In this document: one piece after another, positions 63,280 to 64,000 of the stretch | Layout: each line of letters begins with the position of its first letter | How positions within the stretch are numbered: the first letter of the stretch is position 1 | NCBI RefSeq assembly: GCF_001293465.1 | Contig: NZ_JSYZ01000004.1 | Location: forward strand, 349,139-413,138 | Reading direction: 5' to 3' | DNA from: Pseudomonas asplenii | Lineage (GTDB): Bacteria > Pseudomonadota > Gammaproteobacteria > Pseudomonadales > Pseudomonadaceae | DNA: 64,000 nt | The notes under the pieces: model-generated | What the model was told of the DNA's origin: nothing | Database searches by the model: none | Seen by the model: the letters and a program-made list of their open reading frames with translations, nothing else | Translations under genes and position numbers: made by a program

Positions 63280-64000
63280 ATGATGTCTACTCGTCAGAAC
63301 GCACTCAAAGCAGCAGACGTCATCCTGTGCGGATTGGTGTGCCTGGCAGGGCTGGCCATCACCTTTCTGGTACTGACTCTGTTCGAAAGGTCAGAGCAGC
63401 GTACCGTTAGCGTTGCTTTTCAGCTGGAGGTCGACGAGAGATTCAGTCGCCTGCAACGACGCTTTAATACCCAGGTCCTGAAACTGGACGTTGTGAGGCG
63501 TTTCTTTATCAACGCCGACGATGTCACTGAAAGGGAGTTTTTGGGATTCGTCACGCCCCTGGTCGGAGAGGACGAATCCTGTGGCTGGGTACCGAGGATT
63601 CTCGAGAAGGACCTCCAGGCTTTTCGCGCCAAGGCGCTTGGTAACGGCACCAGTGATTTTTCATATCATGAAATGAATCCCGTCACCGGCGAGAGAGCCC
63701 CCCTCACCCACCGGCCGGAACACCTGATATTGCTCTACTTATTGAAGCGCGATGACGTAACGATCATGCCCGGCATGGATGTTCTGGCTCGCCCGGGCCG
63801 CCAGGCCTTGATGAGCAAGGCACGAGAAACACGTCAAATAGCCGTGTCGGAACCGTTGGAAATGACCAATGGGCAGTCGGGAATTTTCTTTGTCGCACCT
63901 GTCTTCCGCGAGTCCCGCAAGGCTTCCTTGAACGATGATGATTTGCAGGGATTCGTTGTCTCCACCGTGCGCTTGGCTTCTTTGATGGAACAAGGGATTC
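63280..64000 (+). CDS. CHASE-domain sensor protein (partial, runs off the right edge)
   Basis: About 240 residues visible. A membrane helix (VILCGLVCLAGLAITFLVLT) leads into a periplasmic CHASE domain (VDERFSRLQRRFNTQVLKLD, GWVPRILEKDLQAFRAKALG, RPEHLILLYLLKR, QSGIFFVAPVF, LQGFVVSTVRLASLMEQGI). The output domain lies beyond the edge; GGDEF/EAL or kinase are the common ones. Start ATG 63280 follows AAGGAACAC; ATG 63262 is an in-frame alternative. Confidence 0.85.
   Translation, partial: MMSTRQNALKAADVILCGLVCLAGLAITFLVLTLFERSEQRTVSVAFQLEVDERFSRLQRRFNTQVLKLDVVRRFFINADDVTEREFLGFVTPLVGEDESCGWVPRILEKDLQAFRAKALGNGTSDFSYHEMNPVTGERAPLTHRPEHLILLYLLKRDDVTIMPGMDVLARPGRQALMSKARETRQIAVSEPLEMTNGQSGIFFVAPVFRESRKASLNDDDLQGFVVSTVRLASLMEQGI

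Overview
The window is high-GC chromosomal DNA from a fluorescent-type Pseudomonas. The clues are the Hxc/Vre gene order, an OprD porin, a DUF1652 protein, REP elements of the usual Pseudomonas type, and CopAB and Aco clusters. No RNA genes, CRISPR arrays, transposases or prophage genes were seen. Names rest on motifs, length and context read by eye; no database search was run.

Region by region. (1) 1-8.7 kb: an Hxc-like type II secretion system. Secretin (cut by the left edge), GspM, L, K and G lie on the minus strand, GspI on plus, GspC on minus, GspH and J on plus. Next to it is a VreA-VreI-VreR cell-surface signalling set. The secretin has a lipobox, so it looks like a self-piloting liposecretin. 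(2) 8.8-9.7 kb: two small genes and a large REP inverted repeat. (3) 9.7-15.2 kb: NCS1 permease, flavin reductase, dCache chemoreceptor and luciferase-like monooxygenase, linked by copies of a TGGTATACCA-type operator; folD follows. (4) 16.3-29.4 kb: mixed genes: DUF1652, Tat-exported HisC-like aminotransferase, Aer, XRE regulator, Cys/Met PLP enzyme with divergent Lrp regulator, sirtuin, AraC, LysE exporter, Gly-rich and CigR-like secreted proteins, LysR with TauE/SafE permease, RidA with YheO-type regulator. (5) 29.6-43.9 kb: a catabolic block with IclR regulator, two amidohydrolases (one Tat-exported), OprD porin, ABC importer, SMP-30 lactonase-like enzyme, three MFS carriers, RraA-family aldolase-like protein and 2-hydroxyacid dehydrogenase. 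Its two divergent promoter regions share an AAT-N3-ATT motif. (6) 43.9-51.6 kb: acetoin/2,3-butanediol catabolism: AcoR, then acoX-acoA-acoB-acoC-bdh behind a consensus sigma-54 promoter with TGAGACG/CGTCTCA sites. (7) 51.8-54.6 kb: copper resistance copA-copB. (8) 54.7-64 kb: signalling: soluble PAS chemoreceptor, MFS/MerR pair, GAF-GGDEF(degenerate)-EAL protein, hybrid histidine kinase, BdlA-like PAS-PAS chemoreceptor and a CHASE-domain protein cut by the right edge.

The most interesting signals are the LLM/flavin reductase/permease/chemoreceptor regulon of unknown substrate, the unassigned catabolic block in 29.6-43.9 kb, a 27-codon leader peptide coupled to acoX, and the unusual Tat-exported enzymes.
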